The notes under the pieces are model-generated. The model was given only the letters and a program-made list of their open reading frames with translations. It was not told where the DNA came from and did not search any database. From assembly GCA_021780975.1 (NCBI GenBank), contig JAJXXS010000094.1:1-5322 (forward strand): a DNA stretch of 5,322 nucleotides. Direction: 5' to 3'. Numbering within the stretch: the first letter of the stretch is position 1; every line of letters begins with the position of its first letter. Positions 1 to 5,290 of this stretch are shown here, one piece after another. Source of the stretch: Pseudomonadota bacterium (GTDB lineage: Bacteria; Pseudomonadota; Gammaproteobacteria; Burkholderiales; Thiobacillaceae). The position numbers were made by a program, and so were the translations under genes.

Positions 1-395
1 CAGGGTGGGGCGCAAGCGCCCTGATACTCGGCATGGTGGGCACCCTCACCGCGCTGGTCCTGGGCTACGCGGGCGTCTATGCCTGGCGCGGGCGTGCCGC
101 GCGCCCGGCGCCCCTGGAGGCCGCCTACGCCCGGCTGCTGCGGCGCCTGGCGCGCGTGGGCGTCGCGCGCCTGCCGCACGAAGGGCCGAACGATTTCATC
201 GCGCGCGCGGCGCGGCGCTTTCCCGAGGCGGGGGAGGAATTGCGCGCCATCAACGCGCTCTACGTCGCCGCGCGCTACGGCGCCGAGGCAAGCCCGCAGG
301 CGGCCGGCGAGATCAGGCGTCGCGTGGCGGCACTGCGCCTCCATCCCCGGTCGAGCAGGCGGCGCGGCGGGCGACTCAGCCGAGGCGGCCCTTGA
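1..395 (+). CDS. C-terminal end of TgpA-type membrane transglutaminase (DUF3488/DUF4129), 5' truncated
   Basis: The frame is open from the window edge (first whole codon at 3), giving 130 residues of a larger protein. Residues about 4-28 form a hydrophobic helix ending in W-R-G-R, the last transmembrane segment. Then comes a cytoplasmic helical tail with the features of the DUF4129 domain: AYARLLRRLAR (41-51), H-E-G-P (59-62), F65, and Y87 followed by RYG (91-93). In this family the missing upstream part holds several membrane helices and a periplasmic transglutaminase-like Cys-His-Asp domain; that is family knowledge and is not visible here. The last 20 or so residues are Arg/Gly/Ser rich and look like a low-quality extension past the usual domain end. 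The stop codon lies inside the 3' end of the convergent oxidoreductase gene, a 20-base tail-to-tail overlap. Assignment rests on recognising the motifs. Confidence 0.8.
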   Translation, partial: GWGASALILGMVGTLTALVLGYAGVYAWRGRAARPAPLEAAYARLLRRLARVGVARLPHEGPNDFIARAARRFPEAGEELRAINALYVAARYGAEASPQAAGEIRRRVAALRLHPRSSRRRGGRLSRGGP

Positions 396-1581
396 GATCG
401 GCCGGCCAGACGCTTTCCTTGGCCGCGATCAGCGCGCGCGCCGCATCCACTTGCTCCGACGTGTTCCAGAGCAGGACGCCGCACACTTGGCTTTGCCGCA
501 GGTAGTAAACGACACCCTTGTTCAGTTCGGCGCCCATGTCCACATAAGTCTCCAGCCGGCTGGAGAGGGTGCCGACCGCTTCGAAGCCGATATCGAACAG
601 GTCGCTGAAGAACATGCTCTGGTGGCCGAAGATTTCGCCGGCGCCAGCCATGTTGCGCCCCGCGGCGCGGCCCGAGGCGAGCGCATTGTCCCAATGCTCG
701 GGCCGGACCGACTCCCCCCACACCGGGTCGGGATAGCTGGCGAGATCGCCTGCCGCGTAGATGTCAGGGTAGCTTGTCTGCAGCAGGGCGTTGACGCGCA
801 CGCCGTTGGCCACTTCCAGGCCTGCCGCCTGCGCCAGCCCGACCGCCGGCTCCAGGCCTACGCCGGCCAGCGCCCAGTCCGCCTCGATCTGCTCGCCGCG
901 CTCGGTGCGCGCCAGCAGGCCGGCGCCGCGCGCGGCGAACTCGACCACCCGATCTTCCGCGTACAGGTGTACCCCATGCGCGCGGTAGCGGTCCGCCACC
1001 ACCCGCGTGAGCGGCTGCGGCAGGATCTGGGCGAGCGGTCCGGGACCGGGAAACACCATGCTGACGCTCACGCCCTGCTGGGCGGCGAGCGCGCAGGCCA
1101 TTTCCGCGCCGATGAAGCTGCCGCCGACGATCAGCGCCCTGCCGCCCCGGCTGGCCAGCGCGTGCAGGCGCTGGTAATCGGCTAGGGTACGCAGCACATG
1201 GATGCGCTCGCGCACCGCCGCGGGCACCTGCAGGGTGCGCGCCTGTCCGCCCGTGGCGAGCAGCAGCTTGCGGTAGGCGAAACGCGCCCCGCTGGCGGTG
1301 GCGACTTCCTTGTTGGTGGCGTCGAGGGCGACGACGGCGTCGCTCAACTGCAGGCGCACACCCTGCGCGCGCCATTCATCGGCGGATTTGTAGGCGATGC
1401 TGTCCAGGCTTTCCTTGCCCAGCCACAAGGCCTTGGACAGAGGCGGGCGGTGGTAGGGCGGATCGGGTTCGCTGCCCATCAGCAGGATGCTGCCGCCGCT
1501 GTCCAGTTCACGGATGCCCTGCGCTGCGGCCGCGCCGGCCAGCCCGGCGCCGACGATGAGGTAATCGTGAAATTCCGCCAT
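376..1581 (-). CDS. FAD-dependent NAD(P)H oxidoreductase, AIF / ferredoxin-reductase-like
   Basis: A 401-residue soluble flavoprotein of the pyridine nucleotide-disulfide oxidoreductase superfamily. The N-terminal FAD-binding Rossmann motif is GAGLAG (11-16). It is followed by P-Y-H-R-P-P-L-S-K (42-50), typical of ferredoxin/rubredoxin reductases and AIF, and by ATGG (109-112). The NAD(P)H-binding motif is VGGSFIGAE (152-160), and the second FAD contact is YAAGD (275-279). R293-P-E-H-W-D-N-A, then FFSDLFDIGFEAVG (324-337) and a late segment YYLRQ...GVLLWN (359-373), closely resemble the C-terminal domain of AIF-type proteins. There is no CxxC redox pair, so it is not a thioredoxin- or lipoamide-type reductase. 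The expected chemistry is electron transfer from NAD(P)H via FAD to an acceptor that cannot be read from the sequence; no ferredoxin or Rieske gene is adjacent. The ATG has a strong Shine-Dalgarno GGAGGT at 1590-1585. Lies 85 bases downstream of sohB on the same strand. Confidence 0.88.
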   Translation of the reverse strand: MAEFHDYLIVGAGLAGAAAAQGIRELDSGGSILLMGSEPDPPYHRPPLSKALWLGKESLDSIAYKSADEWRAQGVRLQLSDAVVALDATNKEVATASGARFAYRKLLLATGGQARTLQVPAAVRERIHVLRTLADYQRLHALASRGGRALIVGGSFIGAEMACALAAQQGVSVSMVFPGPGPLAQILPQPLTRVVADRYRAHGVHLYAEDRVVEFAARGAGLLARTERGEQIEADWALAGVGLEPAVGLAQAAGLEVANGVRVNALLQTSYPDIYAAGDLASYPDPVWGESVRPEHWDNALASGRAAGRNMAGAGEIFGHQSMFFSDLFDIGFEAVGTLSSRLETYVDMGAELNKGVVYYLRQSQVCGVLLWNTSEQVDAARALIAAKESVWPADLKGRLG

Positions 1582-1666
1582 GGCACCTCCGGGGAGAGCG
1601 GGAAGAATTCCTCATCCTAGCCCATGGCTGCGCCCTGCGTGGCCGGGCGCGAGGCCGGCGTTATCT

Positions 1667-2665
1667 TCAGGGCAGCGGCGGCTGCCAGACCGTATCCCAG
1701 GCCATCTGCGCGGAGGCGCGCAGACGCTCCGGCAGCGAGCGCTTGATGCGGTAGTGCACCTGCAGCACGCGCCCGCGCTGGCAGGCGGCGCGCACCACCT
1801 CGTCGCTGGTGGCTAGCTCGTCCACCAGGCCCAACTCCAGCGCCTTGCTGCCCAGCCACACCTCGCCGGTGCCGACCTTGTCCATGTCGAGCTGCGTGCG
1901 CCGTTCCTGCACGAAGTCGCGGAACTGCACGTGCACGTCCTCCAGCTCCTCGCGCAGCTTGGCGCGGCCTTCCTCGGTGTTCTCGCCGAAGATCGTGACC
2001 GTGCGCTTGTATTTGCCGGCGGTGAACTGCTCCCAGTCGATGTTGTGCTCCTTGAGCCAGCGGTGGAAGTTGGGCAGCTGCGCCACCACGCCGATGGAGC
2101 CGACCAGGGCGAAGGGCGAAGCGATGATGCGGTCCGCCACCGCCGCCATGAGGTAGCCGCCGCTGGCGGCGACGTTGTCCACCATCACCGTGAGCGGCAG
2201 CTGCGCGGCACGCAGGCGCAGCAGTTGCGCCGCGGCGAGGCCGTAGCGGTTGACCATGCCGCCGCCGCTTTCCACGCGCACCAGCACCGCGTCGCCCGGT
2301 TTCGCCACCTGCAGCACGGCGCTGATTTCCGCGCGCAGCGAGTCCAGGGTGGAAGCGCGCAGATCGCCCTTGAAGTCGAGCAGGAAGGTACAGGGGGCCT
2401 CGTGCAGCGCCTTCTGCTCGGCACGATGCTGCGCCTTGCGCTGTTTGTGCAGCGCCCGGCGCAGCTTGGCCGGCAGGCGCACTGCCTCGATGCTGTCGCC
2501 CGCTTCCTCCAGCTGGCGGTTGATGTCGGTGACCACGATGTGGCCGGCCTCCTTGCGCTTGCGGCGCGTAAGGGCGGCGATGCCGGCGACGAGGATCAGC
2601 ACGGCCACCACCAGGGTGGCGATCTTGGCGAGAAACAGTCCGTAGAGGGCGAGGAAGCTGGTCAT
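1667..2665 (-). CDS. sohB: SohB, inner-membrane S49-family serine peptidase
   Basis: A 332-residue protein that aligns along its length with remembered E. coli SohB (349 residues). An N-terminal Y-G-L-F-L-A-K segment leads into one transmembrane helix (about 5-32) closed by RRKRK. A charged Lys/Arg/Gln-rich linker follows, then the peptidase S49 (SppA-like) domain. The catalytic serine is S168 in VAASGGY and the general-base lysine is K220 in GKYKRT. Their 52-residue spacing is what I recall for the single-domain SppA of Bacillus. Other conserved blocks are LDFKGD, ESGGGMV (132-138), GSIGVVAQ and FGENTEEGR. The family degrades membrane-associated and signal peptides; SohB was described as a multicopy suppressor of a degP (htrA) defect. 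I chose the ATG at 2665 because it begins like SohB. A GTG at 2680 would add five residues, and neither start has a clear Shine-Dalgarno. A weak GC hairpin without a T run follows the stop (1642-1659). Confidence 0.93.
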   Translation of the reverse strand: MTSFLALYGLFLAKIATLVVAVLILVAGIAALTRRKRKEAGHIVVTDINRQLEEAGDSIEAVRLPAKLRRALHKQRKAQHRAEQKALHEAPCTFLLDFKGDLRASTLDSLRAEISAVLQVAKPGDAVLVRVESGGGMVNRYGLAAAQLLRLRAAQLPLTVMVDNVAASGGYLMAAVADRIIASPFALVGSIGVVAQLPNFHRWLKEHNIDWEQFTAGKYKRTVTIFGENTEEGRAKLREELEDVHVQFRDFVQERRTQLDMDKVGTGEVWLGSKALELGLVDELATSDEVVRAACQRGRVLQVHYRIKRSLPERLRASAQMAWDTVWQPPLP

Positions 2666-2808
2666 GGGGCGATGGTACACCCGCGGGGGATTGCAGGCCG
2701 GGCGCCGGGGCTAAGAGCGCCTTAATCCGCGCTGGTCTGCGGCTCGCCGCGAGGCCGTCGTGTTATGCGAAGATTCGCCTGACAAGAAGGCAGAGGAGGA
2801 CGCCGGTC

Positions 2809-2997
2809 ATGCCGGCTTTGCAAGCAACCCTGGTTCGACTGGTCCCGGAAGACGGCAGCGCCATCGGCAATCAGAGCCTCAAGGAAAAATTCCTCGGCGC
2901 CGTGAAGGACGCCTCCGACGCGGATTTCGAGGCCGCCCGCGACGCGCTGATCGAACAGGGCCGGCTGGCCAAGGGCAATCGCTGCGGGATTATGTGA
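2809..2997 (+). CDS. Small winged-helix-like protein, 62 residues, possibly a truncated domain
   Basis: A short ORF with a good ribosome site (GAGGAGGA at 2793-2800, eight bases before ATG). It contains L-V-P-E-D-G-S-A-I-G-N (11-21), then predicted helices, then D-A-L-I-E-Q-G-R-L-A-K-G (45-56). This layout resembles a small winged-helix module that I recall at the N-terminus of some type I restriction-modification methyltransferases and as stand-alone small proteins. Such modules usually end in a Gly/Arg-rich wing (K-G-R-G-R-G-G-S-like). Here the protein stops just after K-G-N-R-C-G, so the wing is altered or cut short. It could be a stand-alone DNA-binding protein or a remnant. The downstream NERD gene begins 17 bases after its stop, so the two may share a transcript. 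Function is unknown and the domain call is tentative. Confidence 0.6.
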   Translation: MPALQATLVRLVPEDGSAIGNQSLKEKFLGAVKDASDADFEAARDALIEQGRLAKGNRCGIM

Positions 2998-3005
2998 TGC
3001 GTCGT

Positions 3006-3009
3006 GGAG
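3006..3009 (+). promoter_or_regulatory. Ribosome binding site deciding the NERD gene start
   Basis: GGAG lies five bases before the ATG at 3015. It favours that ATG over the in-frame ATG at 2997, which overlaps the winged-helix stop (TGATG). It also shows that the N-terminal NERD fragment carries its own translation signal, whereas no such site precedes the ATG at 3158. Confidence 0.55.
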
Positions 3010-3014
3010 TTCGC

Positions 3015-3134
3015 ATGAGTGAGCCTCGGCGATCACCGCTGAGAGATAAGCCCCTGCGTCTGCCCGGACAGTCGCTTGAGGAACAGCGCCGCAAACTGGT
3101 CGAGGACAAGCTGGAGATGCCGCTGCTGCTGCCG
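3015..3134 (+). pseudogene. N-terminal fragment of the NERD-domain gene, out of frame with its body
   Basis: These 40 codons encode a start like that of NERD-domain membrane proteins: K-P-L-R-L-P-G-Q-S-L-E-E-Q (residues 12-24), then D-K-L-E-M-P-L-L-L-P (31-40), which should lead into a transmembrane stretch. In this frame the sequence then becomes unrelated and runs on to a stop at 3366-3368. Stepping back one base at 3134 gives V-F-F-A-V-F-A-A and then the M-E-W-W of the next entry, restoring a continuous protein of about 262 residues. The simplest reading is a single-base deletion near 3134, for instance one G lost from CCGGTC. It may be a real mutation or a sequencing/assembly error. I see no classical X-XXY-YYZ slippery heptamer, so programmed frameshifting is less likely. 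Confidence 0.72.
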
Positions 3135-3157
3135 TCTTCTTTGCTGTATTTGCCGCC

Positions 3158-3802
3158 ATGGAGTGGTGGCGCTATTTCTCCAAGCAACCCCCGAACCCTG
3201 TCGTATTCACGGTTGTCGCCGTGTTGTTCATCGGGTTTGCTGCCTGGCGAGTCTGGAGGACGCGCCCACGCTTGCGGGCCCTCAAGCAAGGCATTGAAGG
3301 CGAAAAGGCGGTGGGCCAATTCCTGGAGCGTTTGCGCCAAGCAGGCTATCAAGTCTTCCACGACCTGATTGGTGTCGGCTTCAATGTGGACCATGTATTG
3401 ATTGGGCCGGCCGGCGTGTTCACGATCGAAACCAAGACTTGGAGCAAACCCGCGCGGGGCGAAGCCAGAATCAGGTTTGATGGCGAAAAGATCAGCGCGG
3501 CGGGCCGCGAGCCGGAGCGTGACGCGGCAGTGCAGGCCCGTGCCCAGGCGGGTTGGCTGCGCGGCCTGTTGGTTGAGAGCACGGGCCGCAACTTTGAGGT
3601 CTTTCCGGTGGTGGTTTTTGCGGGCTGGTTTATCGAGCAAGCCGAAGGGAGCCTACGCAACATGTGGGTGCTGGAGCCTAAAGCCCTGCCTAAGTTTTTG
3701 GCGGCTGCACCACAGCGTCTCGCCCCGGAAGAGGTGAATCTCGCGAGCTTCCACCTCGCGCGGTTCATTCGCGCGAACGAAAGAGATCGCGCCAAACCGT
3801 AG
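3158..3802 (+). CDS. NERD (nuclease-related domain) protein, membrane-anchored; 5' part frameshifted
   Basis: A 214-residue ORF holding the whole NERD domain. Residues about 15-33 are a hydrophobic helix, preceded by W-W-R-Y-F and followed by Arg-rich R-T-R-P-R-L-R. Then comes G-I-E-G-E-K-A-V-G (45-53). The nuclease-like core is N-V-D-H-V-L-I-G (D78), I-E-T-K-T (E91-x-K93) and a Q-x-x-x-Q helix (Q126, Q130), which is the D...ExK...Q pattern of restriction-endonuclease-like folds. The end, with S-F-H-L-A-R-F-I-R, is the usual family C-terminus. Family knowledge suggests DNA processing, but cellular roles are poorly established and activity here is inferred. The ATG at 3158 is the first start in this frame but lacks a Shine-Dalgarno and falls inside the conserved membrane region. 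The true start is therefore probably 3015, in another frame (see the previous entry). If the frame break is real, only a body without the first membrane segment could be made. Confidence 0.85.
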   Translation: MEWWRYFSKQPPNPVVFTVVAVLFIGFAAWRVWRTRPRLRALKQGIEGEKAVGQFLERLRQAGYQVFHDLIGVGFNVDHVLIGPAGVFTIETKTWSKPARGEARIRFDGEKISAAGREPERDAAVQARAQAGWLRGLLVESTGRNFEVFPVVVFAGWFIEQAEGSLRNMWVLEPKALPKFLAAAPQRLAPEEVNLASFHLARFIRANERDRAKP

Positions 3803-3925
3803 ATTGCGACAGGGAGGGCCAAATCCCCTGTTGGAGACCATGGTATCGGCCTCGCCTAGCACAGCTGTGTCAGGCCGCAATCAGCGCTTTCCGCTATCAT
3901 CGGCTCCCTGTTTCCAACCCGATTT

Positions 3926-3929
3926 GGAG
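3926..3929 (+). promoter_or_regulatory. Ribosome binding site deciding the DUF1993 start
   Basis: GGAG six bases before the ATG at 3936 fixes the start there. The same frame stays open upstream to an ATG at 3804, but those 44 extra codons have no ribosome site and encode a Ser/Pro-rich stretch unlike the family. A weak -10-like TATCAT lies at 3895-3900 with no good -35 partner. Confidence 0.6.
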
Positions 3930-3935
3930 CGAGCC

Positions 3936-4436
3936 ATGACCCTTTCCATGTACCAGGCCTCGGTGCCGGTCTTCACCCGCATGCTGAACAACCTTGCCGC
4001 CATCCTGGAGAAGGCGGCGGCGCATTGCGAGGCGAAGAAGATCGACCCGGCCGTGCTCATCAATTTCCGCCTCTATCCCGACATGTTCGCCTTCGCCAAG
4101 CAGGTGCAGATTGCGGTGGATGCGGCCAAGGGCGGCGCGGCGCGCCTGGCCGGGGTGGAACCGCCTGCGTATGAGGACAACGAGACCACCTTTGCCCAAC
4201 TGATCGAGCGCGTGAAAAAGACCATCGCCTACGTGAGCGCCTTCCGGCCGGACCAGATCGACGGCACCGAGGACCGCGAGATCACGCTCAAGCGCGGCGA
4301 CACAGTAGTGAAGTACCGCGGGCAGGATTTTCTGTTTCATCGCGCCTTGCCCAACCTGTATTTCCACATCACCACGGCTTACGACATCCTGCGCCACAAC
4401 GGGGTGGAGCTGGGCAAGCGCGACTACCTGGGCTGA
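3936..4436 (+). CDS. DUF1993 family protein
   Basis: A 166-residue protein starting M-T-L-S-M-Y-Q-A-S-V-P-V-F and ending N-G-V-E-L-G-K-R-D-Y-L-G, both characteristic of the DUF1993 family and close to its usual length. Between these are R-L-Y-P-D-M-F, the Q-V-Q-I-A-V-D helix, P-A-Y-E-D-N-E-T-T-F, and H-I-T-T-A-Y-D-I-L-R-H-N. The conserved His-containing helices recall DinB/YfiT-type four-helix bundles, which often bind a metal, but no enzymatic role has been assigned that I know of. It is probably cytoplasmic: no signal peptide or membrane helix is visible. It lies 133 bases after the NERD gene and is followed in the same frame, three bases past its stop, by a small membrane ORF, suggesting an operon with that ORF and the DsrE-like gene. 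Confidence 0.92.
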   Translation: MTLSMYQASVPVFTRMLNNLAAILEKAAAHCEAKKIDPAVLINFRLYPDMFAFAKQVQIAVDAAKGGAARLAGVEPPAYEDNETTFAQLIERVKKTIAYVSAFRPDQIDGTEDREITLKRGDTVVKYRGQDFLFHRALPNLYFHITTAYDILRHNGVELGKRDYLG

Positions 4437-4439
4437 ACC

Positions 4440-4532
4440 TTGCCCAAGGCGCTGAAGATTTTTTTCGCCTGCCTGATCTGCCTGGCCGTGGCGGGCGGCG
4501 CGGTGCTGCTGCTTGAGTGGCTGGGCCGCTGA
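4440..4532 (+). CDS. Putative 30-residue single-helix membrane micro-protein (TTG start)
   Basis: Three bases after the DUF1993 stop, and in the same frame, a TTG opens 30 codons ending in TGA. The translation begins P-K-A-L-K-I-F-F after the start and ends L-L-L-E-W-L-G-R. It is one hydrophobic helix of about 22 residues flanked by lysines at the N-terminus and Glu/Arg at the C-terminus, a classic small membrane protein. Codon use is strongly G/C-ending, like its neighbours, which supports real coding. Against it, there is no Shine-Dalgarno before the TTG, so translation would need coupling to DUF1993 termination. The alternative, readthrough of the DUF1993 TGA adding a C-terminal membrane anchor, cannot be excluded but seems less likely. 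I do not recognise a family. The DsrE-like gene starts 21 bases later. Confidence 0.5.
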   Translation: MPKALKIFFACLICLAVAGGAVLLLEWLGR

Positions 4533-4540
4533 CATTTTTT
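4516..4540 (+). terminator. Weak hairpin plus T6 tract, possible attenuator
   Basis: AGTGG (4516-4520) can pair with CCGCT (4526-4530) around a five-base loop with one G-U pair. After four bases comes T6 (4535-4540). The stem is short, sits over the last codons of the micro-ORF, and the next gene's ribosome site follows directly. At best it reduces readthrough into the DsrE-like gene, and the T run may simply be an unstructured spacer. Confidence 0.2.
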
Positions 4541-4553
4541 AAGGGAGTCGTCC

Positions 4554-5063
4554 GTGAAGCCGTTGTTGTCTTTTCTCATCCTGAGTCTTGCGCTGGTCGC
4601 GGCTGGCGCCGCGCGCGCCGTCGAGCTGCCGGACTTCCCCGGCATCGAGTCGGTGCCCTTTACGCCGGAGATGAATTTCGGCGGCTACTTCAAGAAGCAT
4701 CAGCCCGTGAAGATCGTGTTCGGCGTGGCCGACCCCGGCAACCAGCTCAAGGAGTCGATCATCAATGCCGCGGCGACGGTGCGCTATCTCAAGGGCAAGG
4801 GTTACCGCTACCAGATCCAGTTCGTCCTCTACGGCACCGCGGTGCTGACGGCGGACTCGTGGAAGCAGGAGTACAGCAGCTACGACGCGCAGTTCCAGGC
4901 GCTGCACGAGCAGGGCGTGCAGTTCCGCGTGTGTCATGCTTCCATGTACAGCCTGCACATCCACTCAGGCGACATCTATTCCTACATGAAGGTGGTGCCG
5001 GCGGGCATTCTCCAGCTCGCCAAGAAGCAGATGCAGGGCTACGCCTACATCAGCAATCGCTAG
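4554..5063 (+). CDS. Exported DsrE/DsrF-like family protein
   Basis: A 169-residue protein with a Sec signal peptide: M-K-P, a hydrophobic core (about 4-17), and a probable AxA cleavage site A-R-A|V-E after residue 22. The mature part has a DsrE-like alpha/beta fold. V-K-I-V-F-G-V (52-58) is the first strand, followed by a long helix with N71-A-A-A, then Q-F-V-L-Y-G (89-94), then G-V-Q-F-R-V-C-H-A-S-M (121-131), then V-V-P-A-G-I-L-Q-L-A...Q-G-Y-A-Y-I (147-166). C127 is the only cysteine and sits where DsrE/TusD-type proteins keep their sulfur-carrying cysteine. Cytoplasmic DsrE proteins relay sulfane sulfur. Exported members such as this are common but poorly characterised, so a periplasmic sulfur or redox role is inference. 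The start is GTG with Shine-Dalgarno AAGGGAG (4541-4547), six bases away. Confidence 0.88.
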   Translation: MKPLLSFLILSLALVAAGAARAVELPDFPGIESVPFTPEMNFGGYFKKHQPVKIVFGVADPGNQLKESIINAAATVRYLKGKGYRYQIQFVLYGTAVLTADSWKQEYSSYDAQFQALHEQGVQFRVCHASMYSLHIHSGDIYSYMKVVPAGILQLAKKQMQGYAYISNR

Positions 5064-5065
5064 CG

Positions 5066-5110
5066 CAGGGGCGTGCCGGCGCCGGCATCGGCCGGCGCGC
5101 AATGCCCCTG
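5066..5110 (+). terminator. GC-rich stem-loop after the DsrE-like gene
   Basis: Beginning three bases after the stop codon, 5071-5080 pairs with 5091-5100 in a ten-pair stem (one G-U) around a ten-base loop. An outer or competing pairing, CAGGGGC (5066-5072) with GCCCCTG (5104-5110), is also perfect over seven bases. No run of T follows, so it may act as an mRNA 3'-end stabiliser or a weak terminator rather than a canonical intrinsic one. Confidence 0.4.
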
Positions 5111-5111
5111 T

Positions 5112-5140
5112 TTGCTATTGGGGCAAATGCGGCGTATGCT
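5112..5140 (+). promoter_or_regulatory. Candidate sigma70 promoter for the cold shock gene
   Basis: TTGCTA (5112-5117) and TATGCT (5135-5140) are separated by exactly 17 bases, and each matches four of six consensus positions. Transcription from about 5147 would give a leader of about 144 nt before the ATG at 5291. That is similar to the long leader known for E. coli cspA. The local composition is less GC-rich than the flanking genes. Confidence 0.4.
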
Positions 5141-5238
5141 GCGCCCAGCGATTCTCAAGTAATGCTGTTGTTGTCTGGTTTCATCCCTGCGTCCTGCAGG
5201 CGACTCCCCTTCATCACCCTGCCCGTCTTGACCATCGT

Positions 5239-5276
5239 CCCCCATGGGGGCCATGCCCCCGCTTTGATTGTTTTTT
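5239..5276 (+). promoter_or_regulatory. Leader RNA element with alternative hairpins before the cold shock gene
   Basis: A G-run at 5246-5250 lies between two C-runs. It can pair backwards with CCCC(C) at 5239-5243, part of a perfect 12-base palindrome (5239-5250), or forwards as GGGGGC (5246-5251) with GCCCCC (5255-5260) around a three-base loop. A T-rich stretch, with T6 at 5271-5276, follows and runs into the ribosome site (GAGG, 5277-5280). The layout could work as a terminator/anti-terminator or as a temperature-sensitive structure. Function is inferred from pairing only. Confidence 0.35.
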
Positions 5277-5290
5277 GAGGATAGCAAGAC

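Noticed and set aside
79..1185. Long plus-strand reading frame of 368 codons opposite the oxidoreductase
   Set aside because: It is antisense to a gene with clear FAD and NAD motifs. The translation is Ala/Arg/Pro/Gly rich with no recognisable domain, as expected from a high-GC complementary strand.
1642..1659. Hairpin GCCGG/CCGGC between sohB and the oxidoreductase as a terminator
   Set aside because: The stem is only five pairs, the loop is eight bases, and no T run follows on the minus strand. The two genes may well be co-transcribed.
1931..2725. 264-codon plus-strand reading frame opposite sohB
   Set aside because: It is the complement of a firmly identified gene and is rich in His/Gln/Ala/Asp with no domain, ribosome site or plausible start.
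3120..3145. Programmed -1 frameshift site in the NERD gene
   Set aside because: No X-XXY-YYZ heptamer, internal Shine-Dalgarno or obvious downstream pseudoknot is seen; a simple base deletion explains the data better.
2722..3159. 145-codon minus-strand reading frame covering the winged-helix ORF and the NERD start
   Set aside because: No ribosome site, low-complexity Ala-rich start, and it opposes two plus-strand reading frames with family signatures and ribosome sites.
2990..3640. Minus-strand frame of 216 codons opposite the NERD domain
   Set aside because: It is antisense to the conserved D...ExK...Q nuclease core, with no motif of its own.
3897..4535. Minus-strand frame of 212 codons opposite DUF1993
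   Set aside because: The sense strand encodes a full-length DUF1993 protein with a good ribosome site; the antisense product is not protein-like.
4517..5278. 253-codon plus-strand frame overlapping the DsrE-like gene
   Set aside because: It is a shifted frame of the DsrE-like gene, with Arg/Gly/Ala-rich translation and no ribosome site.
5162..5278. 38-codon upstream ORF in the cold shock leader, ending at the ribosome site
   Set aside because: No Shine-Dalgarno before its ATG and mixed codon use. Its stop position is suggestive of coupling, but nothing else supports translation.
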